A DNA stretch of 64,000 nucleotides from positions 664,008-728,007 of the forward strand of contig NZ_JAPIVP010000001.1 in assembly GCF_026239555.1 (NCBI RefSeq). The letters run 5' to 3'. Made by a program: the position numbers and the translations under genes. Positions within the stretch are counted from its first letter, which is position 1, and the number at the start of each line of letters is the position of its first letter. Source of the stretch: Pedobacter sp. PF22-3. Lineage in GTDB: Bacteria; Bacteroidota; Bacteroidia; Sphingobacteriales; Sphingobacteriaceae. Below the pieces are notes generated by a model. The model was not told the origin of the DNA. It worked only from the letters and a program-made list of their open reading frames with translations, and ran no database searches. Of this stretch, positions 41,547 through 49,598 are shown one piece after another.

Positions 41547-43307
41547 TCAACTTACCCGCTTTCCTTTTAGTAACATATTTAATGCATCGTTCAGCGTTCC
41601 TGCTTTTTGCACTTCGCCTTCGTTTACAAAATAAATTTCGTCGGCATTTTCAATGGTATTCAAACGGTGGGCAATAATTACCAATGTTGTTTCCTTTGAA
41701 AGTTTATTTAAAATAGTTCCCAAAAGTTGCTCGGTTATGGTATCAATGTTCGCTGTAGCTTCATCAAGAATCAACAGTTCAGGATTTCTAAGCACTGCAC
41801 GCATAAAAGCAATCAACTGCTTCTGCCCCAAACTGATACTGTCTGATCCTGAAGTAATCTGCGTATTCAATCCTTCATCAAATATGGCTAAAAGTGCATT
41901 CAGGCTGGCTTCTTCAATTATTTTTTCCAGTTCAGCATCCGTAACCGCTGCATACTGACTATTGCCATATAAAATATTCTCTTTTACGGTTCCGGTAAAT
42001 AAAAATGGCTCTTGCAGGATAAATCCGATTTTTTGTGTTCTTTCTGCCGCAGAAAATGACCTGATATCTTTACCTTTTAATAAAACAGTTCCTTTTGTAG
42101 GATCGTATAAACGGGAAATTAATGAAGCCGTTGTTGTTTTTCCACCGCCGGTTGGCCCAATTAAAGCATAAGTTTTACCTTTTTCGAACCTTAAATTAAT
42201 GTTATGTAAAATTTCTTTACTGTCATCATAAGAAAAGTGCACATTTTTAAATTCCATCAGCGCACTTGAAGCAGCCGTTTCATTTAACGTTATTTGTTTT
42301 AAATTGCTTTCCAAAGATAAAATCTGCGAAATCCTATCCCAGCTGGCCATAGCCACCTGAAAACTGGTCCAAAGCGCGGCCAACTGCCTTAGCGGGTTAT
42401 AAAAATTGGTGGTATAAGAAATATAACTCACTAATAAACCCAAGGTAAAATTGCCCTTAGCAATTAAATAAATACCAAATAGCAAAGTAATTAATTGCGC
42501 AATGCTGGATAATAGCCCATAAACCGGCACAAAAATATTGTTAGCTAAACCCGCACCAATAGCTGTTTTATAATTTTTGGCATTGGCTTCATTAAATCGT
42601 TTCCTAAAATAATCCCTGCGGTTAAAGGCAATAATAACCTTAAAGTTGTTCAGACTTTCCTGTATTTCGGCACTCATTCCGCCAACGCTTTTTAAGTTTT
42701 TAGCATTTTTCCTTTTTACCCAAGGCGATAAAGCCACCGTAAAAAGTACAATAACCACAGCAGGCGCAAGCGTAGCAGCGCCCAACTCGGGGTTAATGGA
42801 AAGCAAGAAAATACCAGCACCGATCATAGTTACAATACTGCCTATAAACTGCATTAAGGATTGCGAAAAAAACTGGTTCAGTTTATCTGTATCGTTATTC
42901 ACCCTCGAAATCAGATCTCCCGCTTTGTTCTGGTTAAAAAAAGAAACGGGTAATTCTTGTAATTTATTAAAAATGGCATTGCGTAAGGTGTATAACATTC
43001 GCTGACCTACCCCACCCATTAACCGCGTTTGGGTATAGCCCGTAACCATCGCAATCATATACATTACCAACAGGATACCGCCAAAAATAAGTACACCATG
43101 AAATTGTTTGGTACGGATATAGGTATCAACCGTATGGCCTACCAGTAACGGTCCCAAAAGCAATAATCCTGAGTTGACCAAAATGGCAATCAATGCCAGC
43201 CAAAGGTTTTTGTGTTCGGAAGAAATCAGTTTTAGCAGGCTTTTCAGCGCTTTATAAGTAGATTGCTTTTCCTGCCCGGTGCTAAGCTGGTTAAGATTGT
43301 AGTTCAT
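41547..43307 (-). CDS. ABC exporter half-transporter, canonical subunit (TM288-like)
   Basis: From the ATG at 43307 the protein has 586 residues: six membrane helices (about 35-330) and an ATPase domain. Walker A is GPTGGGKTT, the Q loop is FILQEPFLF, Walker B is LLILDEATANIDT with the catalytic Glu, and the H-loop His is present (IAHRLNTI). The signature reads SISLGQKQ instead of LSGGQ, a degenerate form. It overlaps its partner by 17 nt. Together they match asymmetric heterodimeric exporters such as TM287/288, where this subunit supplies the normal Walker B but the weaker signature. The substrate is unknown. Confidence 0.88.
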   Translation of the reverse strand: MNYNLNQLSTGQEKQSTYKALKSLLKLISSEHKNLWLALIAILVNSGLLLLGPLLVGHTVDTYIRTKQFHGVLIFGGILLVMYMIAMVTGYTQTRLMGGVGQRMLYTLRNAIFNKLQELPVSFFNQNKAGDLISRVNNDTDKLNQFFSQSLMQFIGSIVTMIGAGIFLLSINPELGAATLAPAVVIVLFTVALSPWVKRKNAKNLKSVGGMSAEIQESLNNFKVIIAFNRRDYFRKRFNEANAKNYKTAIGAGLANNIFVPVYGLLSSIAQLITLLFGIYLIAKGNFTLGLLVSYISYTTNFYNPLRQLAALWTSFQVAMASWDRISQILSLESNLKQITLNETAASSALMEFKNVHFSYDDSKEILHNINLRFEKGKTYALIGPTGGGKTTTASLISRLYDPTKGTVLLKGKDIRSFSAAERTQKIGFILQEPFLFTGTVKENILYGNSQYAAVTDAELEKIIEEASLNALLAIFDEGLNTQITSGSDSISLGQKQLIAFMRAVLRNPELLILDEATANIDTITEQLLGTILNKLSKETTLVIIAHRLNTIENADEIYFVNEGEVQKAGTLNDALNMLLKGKRVS

Positions 43308-45027
43308 AATTACTGGTGCTCTGTTGTGAATTGTAAATCTGAACATATTCAGGACTGCTTTTTAACAATTCCTGGTGGGTTCCTTCTGCAATAATTTCGC
43401 CTTGCATCAGCAAGATCACTTTATCATAATGTTCAACAGAAGCTATTTTTTGGGTGATGGAAAGTAATGTTAAACCTGGATAATTTTGTTGAATATTTTC
43501 TAAAATCCTTTGCTCTGTATTGGTATCAACACGGGCTGTAAAATCATCCAGTAATAAGATTTTCGGATTCACCGCTAAAGCCCGTGCCAGCATAATTCTT
43601 TGTTTTTGTCCGCCAGAAAGGCTATTTCCGCGTTCTGAAACAATCGTGTTGAGTTGATCTGGCAAGGCTTCTACAAAATCCTTAAGTTCAGCCGTAGCAA
43701 TTGCTTTAGCCAGCGATTCGTCTGTAACCGTATCACTAAAGGCAATATTTTCCCTGATGCTCATGTTAAACATAATGCTGTCCTGAAATACAAAGCCAAC
43801 CTGTTTATGAAAATCTTCTTGCTTATACTGTTTAATGTCTTCCCCATCAAACAATACAGATCCGGCATCAGCATCAATCAAACCCGTTAAAATATAGAGC
43901 AGCTGAGTTTTACCGGCAGCTGTAGGACCAATAATAGCTGTTTTTGAGCCTGCTTTGGCAGAAAAAGAAATTGATTTCAAAACTGGTTTTTGGCCAAAAC
44001 TTAAGCTGATGTCTTTTGCCTCCACATCACCTTTTAAAGAAGTGCTTAACATTCCAGGATGGTTAATTTCCGCAGCATTGAGCACGCTTTCTATCCTCTG
44101 GTAAGATGCCGTGGCCTGTGCAATAACATTACTCATAAAACCGATTACCAAAATAGGAAATATGATGAGTGTGAGGTAACTGTTAAAAGCAGTAAACTCG
44201 CCCAACGTCATCGAATTGTTGATTACAAAATGACCACCGAGTACCAAAATGCATAAACCGGACAAATTGGCTGTAAAAACGATAACCGGAATCAAAGCTG
44301 CAAACATCCGGAGTATGGATATCCCCAAATCTCTGGCTTTGGCATTTGCATCTAAAAACTTATTGTATTCCAGCATCTGCGAATTGATGATACGGATCAA
44401 AGCTGACCCCATAATACTTTCGCTAATTACCTTATTAAGCCAATCGATTACTTCCCTGCTCTTTTTAAAAAGTACTTTAACTTTGCTCAACACATAGAAA
44501 AATGCCCCGCCAATAATCGGCACTATGGCGATTACGCAGAGTGCCAGTTTCCAATTGATCATAAGCAGCAGAATACTTGCCCCAACAATTAAAAAAATAG
44601 ACGAACAAATGGAAACGATAGCCTGCGAAACAAACATTTTAATCGAATCGGCATCAGCAGTAAGGTTGGTTAGCAGTTTTGAGGGATTAGCCTGAATAAT
44701 ATAAGCATGGCTTTGTCGCGAAATCTGATCAGATAACTTTGTCCTCAAATCTCTGGCCACCCGTTCAGAAGCATAGGTTTGCACAATGCTTTGTAAATAA
44801 GTGAAGATAAAAACCAAAACAATGACCAGCGAAAACTGAAGCAGAATGGATTGAAGGTTGAAAGTTTTATTGGTATAGGAATCGATACCGCTGGCAATAA
44901 TCTTGGGTAAAAGTAAGTTGATGCCGTTACTGAGCAACGCAAACACAATCAGCATAAATACTAAGCCCTTATAATTTCCAAGTAAACTGAAAATACCTGG
45001 CTTTTTGGCTTCTTTGGTTTTTTTCAT
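43291..45027 (-). CDS. ABC exporter half-transporter, degenerate subunit (TM287-like)
   Basis: A 578-residue half-transporter with six helices and an ATPase domain. Walker A is GPTAAGKTQ and the signature is a good LSGGQKQR. Walker B ends LLLDDFTARVDT, so the catalytic Glu is Asp, and the H-loop position is Gln (SITQKIASV). This is the exact pattern of the non-hydrolysing site in TM287-type heterodimers. It is the first gene of the pair. Such exporters move drugs, lipids or peptides outward. Coupling with the downstream gene supports obligate pairing. Confidence 0.88.
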   Translation of the reverse strand: MKKTKEAKKPGIFSLLGNYKGLVFMLIVFALLSNGINLLLPKIIASGIDSYTNKTFNLQSILLQFSLVIVLVFIFTYLQSIVQTYASERVARDLRTKLSDQISRQSHAYIIQANPSKLLTNLTADADSIKMFVSQAIVSICSSIFLIVGASILLLMINWKLALCVIAIVPIIGGAFFYVLSKVKVLFKKSREVIDWLNKVISESIMGSALIRIINSQMLEYNKFLDANAKARDLGISILRMFAALIPVIVFTANLSGLCILVLGGHFVINNSMTLGEFTAFNSYLTLIIFPILVIGFMSNVIAQATASYQRIESVLNAAEINHPGMLSTSLKGDVEAKDISLSFGQKPVLKSISFSAKAGSKTAIIGPTAAGKTQLLYILTGLIDADAGSVLFDGEDIKQYKQEDFHKQVGFVFQDSIMFNMSIRENIAFSDTVTDESLAKAIATAELKDFVEALPDQLNTIVSERGNSLSGGQKQRIMLARALAVNPKILLLDDFTARVDTNTEQRILENIQQNYPGLTLLSITQKIASVEHYDKVILLMQGEIIAEGTHQELLKSSPEYVQIYNSQQSTSNYELQS

Positions 45028-45123
45028 ATCAATGAAGATACCTTAAATTGTAGGTTCCAAATTTAGCCGAATTAATTGATATCGTTTGTAAGAAAGATAT
45101 TAAAGAAGAAAGATATTTAGAAA

Positions 45124-45174
45124 TGAGCGAAATGACTGTGTACGAGTGATGTACAATTCAGTCATTCGCTCACT
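45124..45174. repeat. Long imperfect hairpin between the LURP and ABC genes
   Basis: TGAGCGAAATGACTGTGTAC and GTACAATTCAGTCATTCGCT are imperfect inverted repeats around GAGTGAT. They lie after the minus-strand LURP gene stop and before the ABC pair. There is no T-tract, so a role as terminator is unsure. It may be a dispersed palindromic element. Confidence 0.5.
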
Positions 45175-45196
45175 CAATAATTAACAGTTTAAACAA

Positions 45197-45799
45197 TTAC
45201 TTACTCTCCTTCAAAACCATATCAATGGTAATGGCAGTCGCCACAATGGCCACTTTCTGATTGCTTTCTGCATAACTGGGATCAATAGAAACATTGTATT
45301 TATCGGCTGTGGTAAAAACCTCTTTCAAAGCGCCAGCCCATTTTTTACTTATTTTGCCCATTTCGGCACCTGCATTATTGGTGATGGTAAAATTCCACGC
45401 CTTCCAATCGCCAGATATTTTTGCAATCTCCTCTCCTGAACTTGGGCTGGAAATGGTAAAAGTTGGTTTAAAGAGTTTAAATTTTTGTTTAATAATACCC
45501 ACTTCAACACCAAGCGGATCGGTAACGATAATTTTCGACATCCAGAATGTCCAGCCTCTTGTAATGGTAGCCTGCAACTGGTCGTTGGTGTCGGTAATTT
45601 CTAATTTAAAAGGCATCATTCGCTTATCAACCAATAAGGTTAGAACCTTGTGCCAGCCAGAAATGCGCTGTTTAATAATCCCGATCTGAGTGCCCTGATC
45701 GTTGTAAACTTTGTACTCGTTCGCAAACTTTAAAAAGTTTACTTTCTCGTCAATAAAATATTCGTCGCTTAAAAAAAATGGAGGAATCTGCTTGTTCAT
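45197..45799 (-). CDS. LURP-one-related/scramblase-like family protein
   Basis: A 200-residue cytosolic protein. The pattern YKVYNDQGTQIGIIKQRIS, VTDPLGVEVGIIKQKF, ITNNAGAEMGKISKKWAG (repeated G.I.K units) is that of the LURP-one-related (tubby/scramblase-like) family, a 12-stranded beta-barrel around a central helix. Members in plants and bacteria probably bind membranes or lipids, but the function is unproven. The final helix is IVATAITIDMVLKE, the hydrophobic helix that normally fills the barrel. It is monocistronic. Confidence 0.75.
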   Translation of the reverse strand: MNKQIPPFFLSDEYFIDEKVNFLKFANEYKVYNDQGTQIGIIKQRISGWHKVLTLLVDKRMMPFKLEITDTNDQLQATITRGWTFWMSKIIVTDPLGVEVGIIKQKFKLFKPTFTISSPSSGEEIAKISGDWKAWNFTITNNAGAEMGKISKKWAGALKEVFTTADKYNVSIDPSYAESNQKVAIVATAITIDMVLKESK

Positions 45800-45895
45800 A
45801 TTGTAGATTTAATGTTAGATAAGTCGCTAAAATATATATTTTTTTTCATTCCCATTTGAAGTAGCTGCATTCCATGCCGCATGGGCCACAAAGGT

Positions 45896-45992
45896 TCGTC
45901 ATTGCAAGAAGGCTTTTTCAGCCGACGAAGCAATCTTACAACGATCGCTACCTGCGTGCGCTTTAAGATTGCTTCGTGCCTCGCAATGACGG
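45896..45992. repeat. MITE/REPIN-like palindromic element, copy 1
   Basis: The left arm TCGTCATTGCAAGAAGGCTT (continuing CAGCCGACGAAGCAATCTT) and the right arm AAGATTGCTTCGTGCCTCGC (continuing AATGACGG) are inverted copies about 30 nt apart. A second copy with 90% or better arm identity lies at 63691-63790. The left arm holds an inner hairpin GGCT-TTTTC-AGCC. A further element of the TCACCCTGAGCGGAGTCGAA kind follows at about 46037-46056. The rest of 45800-46134 contains no gene I can support. Confidence 0.7.
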
Positions 45993-46134
45993 CCCTCCAC
46001 AGATAAACGCGGATACTAGCGAAAATCTTCCACGGTTTGTCACCCTGAGCGGAGTCGAAAGGCTTATAAAAGATGGTTTACTACAACTAAAATTATCTCC
46101 AGTAATTTAAAACCAATTTGCGTCTAAACATTAC

Positions 46135-46142
46135 TACCTTTG
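46135..46142 (+). promoter_or_regulatory. -7 box upstream of cvfB
   Basis: TACCTTTG is an exact TAnnTTTG match. TTTG at 46117-46120 lies upstream but only 14 nt away, short of the usual 17-21. Confidence 0.4.
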
Positions 46143-46181
46143 TAGCAAAAGCCATTGAAGAAAATGGTAAACCCAAATAAA

Positions 46182-47027
46182 ATGATTGAAATAGGAAAAT
46201 ATAACGAGTTAAGGATTTTAAGCAAAACAGAAGCTGGATTAAACTTAACAGACGGTGATAAACTAGTCATACTGCCTTACCAATACGTTCCGAATGGAGT
46301 AGAAATTGGAGATAACATTAATGTTTTTGTATTTGTACAAAAAGATGGTCGCTTAACCGGAACTACTCAAAAAGCATATGCCGAGGTAGGCGATTTTGCT
46401 TTCTTAAAGGTAGTTTCTGATGGTGATGATGGCGTTTTTATGGATCTGGGTATTGATAAAGATGTATATGTACCTACACGCGAACAAAAAAGACCCATGC
46501 AAAAGGGCTACAAATATGTAGTTTACCTTTATTTAGATGAAAATAACGATCGTCTTTTGGCTTCCTCTAAATTGTACGATTTTGTTGAAGAGGATGGTTT
46601 CGATTTTGAAGAGGGTGATGAAGTGAGTTTATTAATTACCGAAGAAACCGATCTTGGTTACAACGCCATAATCAACAATACCTACATTGGTTTACTTTAC
46701 AATAATGAGGTTTTCGATAATATCCAACCGGGCGACATGCGTAAAGGCTGGATCAAGAAAATCCGTGTGGAGGGCAAAATTGATTTGACCCTGCAACCTA
46801 GCGGTTATGGCCATATCCTCGATTCGAAAGAGATGATATTAAAAGAACTCAAAAAAAATGGCGGCGTGATTGAACTGGGCGACAAAAGTTCTCCGGAAGA
46901 GATTTACCATCGCTTTCAGATCAGTAAAAGCGCATTCAAAAAAACAATTGGCTCATTATATAAAGAACGTTTAATTGTACTTTCTGATGATTCGATTAGA
47001 TTAATAACAGACGAAGACGCTGAATAA
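46182..47027 (+). CDS. cvfB: CvfB-like S1 RNA-binding protein
   Basis: I start at MIEIGKYNELRILSKTEAGL (281 residues), the usual N-terminus of Bacteroidota CvfB; two upstream starts add only a short charged stub. S1-like beta-barrels lie at about 1-60, 65-130 and 145-210 (SDGDDGVFMDLGIDKDVYVP, then LLASSKLYDF), followed by a winged-helix domain (SPEEIYHRFQISKSAFKKTI). CvfB is an RNA-binding regulator that affects virulence genes in Firmicutes; its Bacteroidota role is unknown. It is monocistronic, with a repeat cluster downstream. Confidence 0.85.
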   Translation: MIEIGKYNELRILSKTEAGLNLTDGDKLVILPYQYVPNGVEIGDNINVFVFVQKDGRLTGTTQKAYAEVGDFAFLKVVSDGDDGVFMDLGIDKDVYVPTREQKRPMQKGYKYVVYLYLDENNDRLLASSKLYDFVEEDGFDFEEGDEVSLLITEETDLGYNAIINNTYIGLLYNNEVFDNIQPGDMRKGWIKKIRVEGKIDLTLQPSGYGHILDSKEMILKELKKNGGVIELGDKSSPEEIYHRFQISKSAFKKTIGSLYKERLIVLSDDSIRLITDEDAE

Positions 47028-47049
47028 TTATAATTTTATTACTTAGTAT

Positions 47050-47146
47050 AGCACCGACTGAGAGAATAACATTTAGTTTTTATCGTTTGGTGCCGCACCG
47101 ACCGAAACAAGAAAACTTATACTGGTTGGTGCGATACCAACCAGTA
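47050..47146. repeat. Hairpin dispersed element (GGTTGGTGC type)
   Basis: TTGGTGC-CGC-ACCGACCGA near 47089-47105 and a perfect ACTGGTTGGT-GCGAT-ACCAACCAGT at 47121-47145 stand after the cvfB stop, preceded by a half copy GCACCGACTGAGAG. It is a further member of the twin-hairpin elements. It fills the 128-nt convergent gap before the 4HB protein gene. Confidence 0.6.
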
Positions 47147-47155
47147 AAGATGGAT

Positions 47156-47830
47156 CTAATTCAGATTAAATTTATCGCTCGTAATCTTTACCATATTCGA
47201 AGCCGAAACGATGTATACGATCATAATTCCGATCATTATTGCCAGAACAACCTGAAATGTAGAGTAAACTTTCGTTCCCGAAACAAAAATCCTTGAATCC
47301 TTAATCAAGTCATTACCCACTTTAGATTGTATTTTAATCAGAGCCGATAGCTTGGCCAACGTCTGATTAATTGCATTTTTTCCAGTCGATATATAAATTG
47401 TTCTTCCTTCTTCAGCACCCGCTCCATTTAACATTTTGGTTTCCAAATGCTGTTGAACAAGTAATGCCTTTTTAAGCTTATTTAAATAGCTTTTTTCCTG
47501 CTTTACCAAAAAAGTACGTTCGTATTTACTGATCACCGAATCTATTTTTCGGTTATGTTTATTCATTTTTACAAGCAGCGTTGAACCCTGCACAGCATCG
47601 TTTCCGAGTAATATTTCCTGAAGGATGGCATTTTTGTAATATAGATTTTCTGCAATGAAATATAAGTCCGTAGCCGGAACAAGTCTGTCGTTATACATCG
47701 AGATAAACGAGTCATTGATTTTTTCTACACTTTTATCCTCTAAAAAACGAATCATCAAAGTACAGCACATGATACAGAAAAGCAAAAAAGCAGTTTTTAG
47801 CTTATTTTTAATGCTAAAGGCAAATTTCAT
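47156..47830 (-). CDS. Four-helix-bundle (4HB_MCP-like) membrane protein without output domain
   Basis: The ATG at 47830 (MKFAFSIKNKLKTAFLLFCI) gives 224 residues. Two membrane helices (about 10-30 and 190-212) enclose about 155 periplasmic residues, predicted to be all helical (SVEKINDSFISMYNDRLVPA and KAILQEILLGNDAVQG-like), as in the 4HB_MCP sensor domains of chemoreceptors. The cytoplasmic end is only some dozen residues (ASNMVKITSDKFNLN), so there is no signalling or HAMP part. It may work through a partner. The upstream gene, a helicase, overlaps or nearly abuts but is not an obvious partner. Confidence 0.65.
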   Translation of the reverse strand: MKFAFSIKNKLKTAFLLFCIMCCTLMIRFLEDKSVEKINDSFISMYNDRLVPATDLYFIAENLYYKNAILQEILLGNDAVQGSTLLVKMNKHNRKIDSVISKYERTFLVKQEKSYLNKLKKALLVQQHLETKMLNGAGAEEGRTIYISTGKNAINQTLAKLSALIKIQSKVGNDLIKDSRIFVSGTKVYSTFQVVLAIMIGIMIVYIVSASNMVKITSDKFNLN

Positions 47831-47909
47831 AATATAACCGGTTAATATGTTCACCATAAGGACAGAGAGAACCCAATCTGTGCAATCCTTAAATCTGTGC
47901 AATCACGTT

Positions 47910-49343
47910 CTAAAAATAATCCTCCTGTGCCGTCTTCGCGAAAAGCTGTGGCGCAAAATTGACTAAATATAACTCTTTTTTTGCCCGGGTTACAGCGGTA
48001 TATAACCAACGCAAAAAATCAAGATCGATCATTTCTTCCGTAAGATAACCCTGATCTGCAAAAACAGCATCCCATTGCCCACCTTGTGCTTTATGACAGG
48101 TTACTGCATAAGCAAACTTAATCTGTAGGGCGTTGTAAAAAGGATCGGCCTTTATAGCCAGCATACGTTGCCTCTTATTGGCTATATGTTCATAATCTTC
48201 ATTAAGACCATCAAAAAGCTTCTTATTCTGTTCGTACGGAAGATTTGCACTTTCCAGATTTAAAGTATCCAGCATTACCTTACAGCTGATCTGCCCTGCC
48301 GCCGGAAAATCCATAAACTCTAAAGTAGCATCGGCAAAACGGAAACCATAACGTTCTTCTTCTCCCCTTACGCGGATTACTTTCGCCATGTCGCCATTGG
48401 CAATAAAAGCAGTATCCTCGTTCTCAGGAAGCCAGAAATAATTATTCCGCACCACCATAATCTGGTCGCCACCTGTTAATTCCTCTTCACGGTATAACAA
48501 CCTTGCTCTAATCTGCTGGTTATACACATTGGCAGATTTATTGGAACGGCAAACCACCAGGGTATTTTCCATCCCAAATTTCCGGTAAGCATACTCCAAC
48601 CCTTCTACTAAACGTGCACCGGCCATGTTGTAAATATCGGTATAGTTTTTTGTCAGAAATTTAGGCAATGGATTTTCAGGGTTTTTGGCAATCTGGTTTC
48701 GCAACATCGTGGCATTGGCCAAAATACCCGATTTCTTGCCCTGCCGAACCACTTCCTTTAACTCGACCGATGAAACCGTTAAAGCAAATTTATCTTTGAG
48801 GTACTGTTCGTTTAATGCCGGGCTATCTAAACTTCCAACCGGAGGCAACTGTGCCGTATCACCCACAAAAAGCAGGAAACAGTTTTTGGTATTATATACA
48901 AACTCGAGCAGATCACGTAAGATCGAAGAACCTGTTTCGTTAAATTCATCGGCGATCATCGAAGCTTCATCGATAATAAAAAGCGTATTTTCGGAAAGAT
49001 TCGGCGCCAGCTGAAACTGCATTTCAGGCGATGCGGCAGAACGTTTTCTGTAAATCCGTTTATGTATGGTTAAAGCTTTACGAAATGAATATTGGCTCAT
49101 CACCTTTGCCGCCCTACCCGTTGGTGCCAGTAGTTCACTACGTAGATTAAATTGTCTCAAAACCTTTACCAAAGCCGCTACAGAAGTAGTTTTACCTGTA
49201 CCTGCATAACCTTTCAGCACAAAACAGCGGTACTCATCTTCCTGTTGCAAAAATGCCGACATCCGCTCGCAAAAAAGCATTTGCTCCTTGGTTGGCGTAT
49301 GTTCGTATGCAGAGGCAATAAGCTGGCTTTTATCGAGGATCAT
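47910..49343 (-). CDS. RecD-like ATP-dependent DNA helicase
   Basis: A 477-residue superfamily 1 helicase of the RecD2/TraA kind, without a nuclease. Walker A is GYAGTGKTTSVAALV (about 45-52), Walker B is LFIIDEASMIAD, motif III is VGDTAQLPPVGS, and the C-terminal motifs are AVTCHKAQGGQWDAVF and LYTAVTRAKKELYLVNF. The short form lacks the N-terminal RecD2 extension, as in many Bacteroidota stand-alone copies. It should unwind DNA 5'-3' in repair. It is probably monocistronic, facing the 4HB gene in the same direction. Confidence 0.88.
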   Translation of the reverse strand: MILDKSQLIASAYEHTPTKEQMLFCERMSAFLQQEDEYRCFVLKGYAGTGKTTSVAALVKVLRQFNLRSELLAPTGRAAKVMSQYSFRKALTIHKRIYRKRSAASPEMQFQLAPNLSENTLFIIDEASMIADEFNETGSSILRDLLEFVYNTKNCFLLFVGDTAQLPPVGSLDSPALNEQYLKDKFALTVSSVELKEVVRQGKKSGILANATMLRNQIAKNPENPLPKFLTKNYTDIYNMAGARLVEGLEYAYRKFGMENTLVVCRSNKSANVYNQQIRARLLYREEELTGGDQIMVVRNNYFWLPENEDTAFIANGDMAKVIRVRGEEERYGFRFADATLEFMDFPAAGQISCKVMLDTLNLESANLPYEQNKKLFDGLNEDYEHIANKRQRMLAIKADPFYNALQIKFAYAVTCHKAQGGQWDAVFADQGYLTEEMIDLDFLRWLYTAVTRAKKELYLVNFAPQLFAKTAQEDYF

Positions 49344-49598
49344 TTCTAATGGTTAATATTTTAACGGTTAATCGGTTAACTGTTTAGTGTGCATAAAATA
49401 GCACCTGAGTTTTTAGCACAGCCCTGTTTTAACTAAACCGTATTGAAGCGATATTTCCCGATCTCAATGAACATTTGTTTTTTAGCAAAAGTTTGATCGG
49501 GAATTTAGCGGAAAGACGGACTACAGTATCCGATTAGCAGTACGGTACCTTTCCGAATAATTGCAATCGCGATGCGCTATGCTTTCTGCTCATTGCTA

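Noticed and set aside
41653..41958. 101-codon antisense frame inside the ABC exporter gene
   Set aside because: Reverse shadow of the ATPase domain; no promoter or homology-like pattern.
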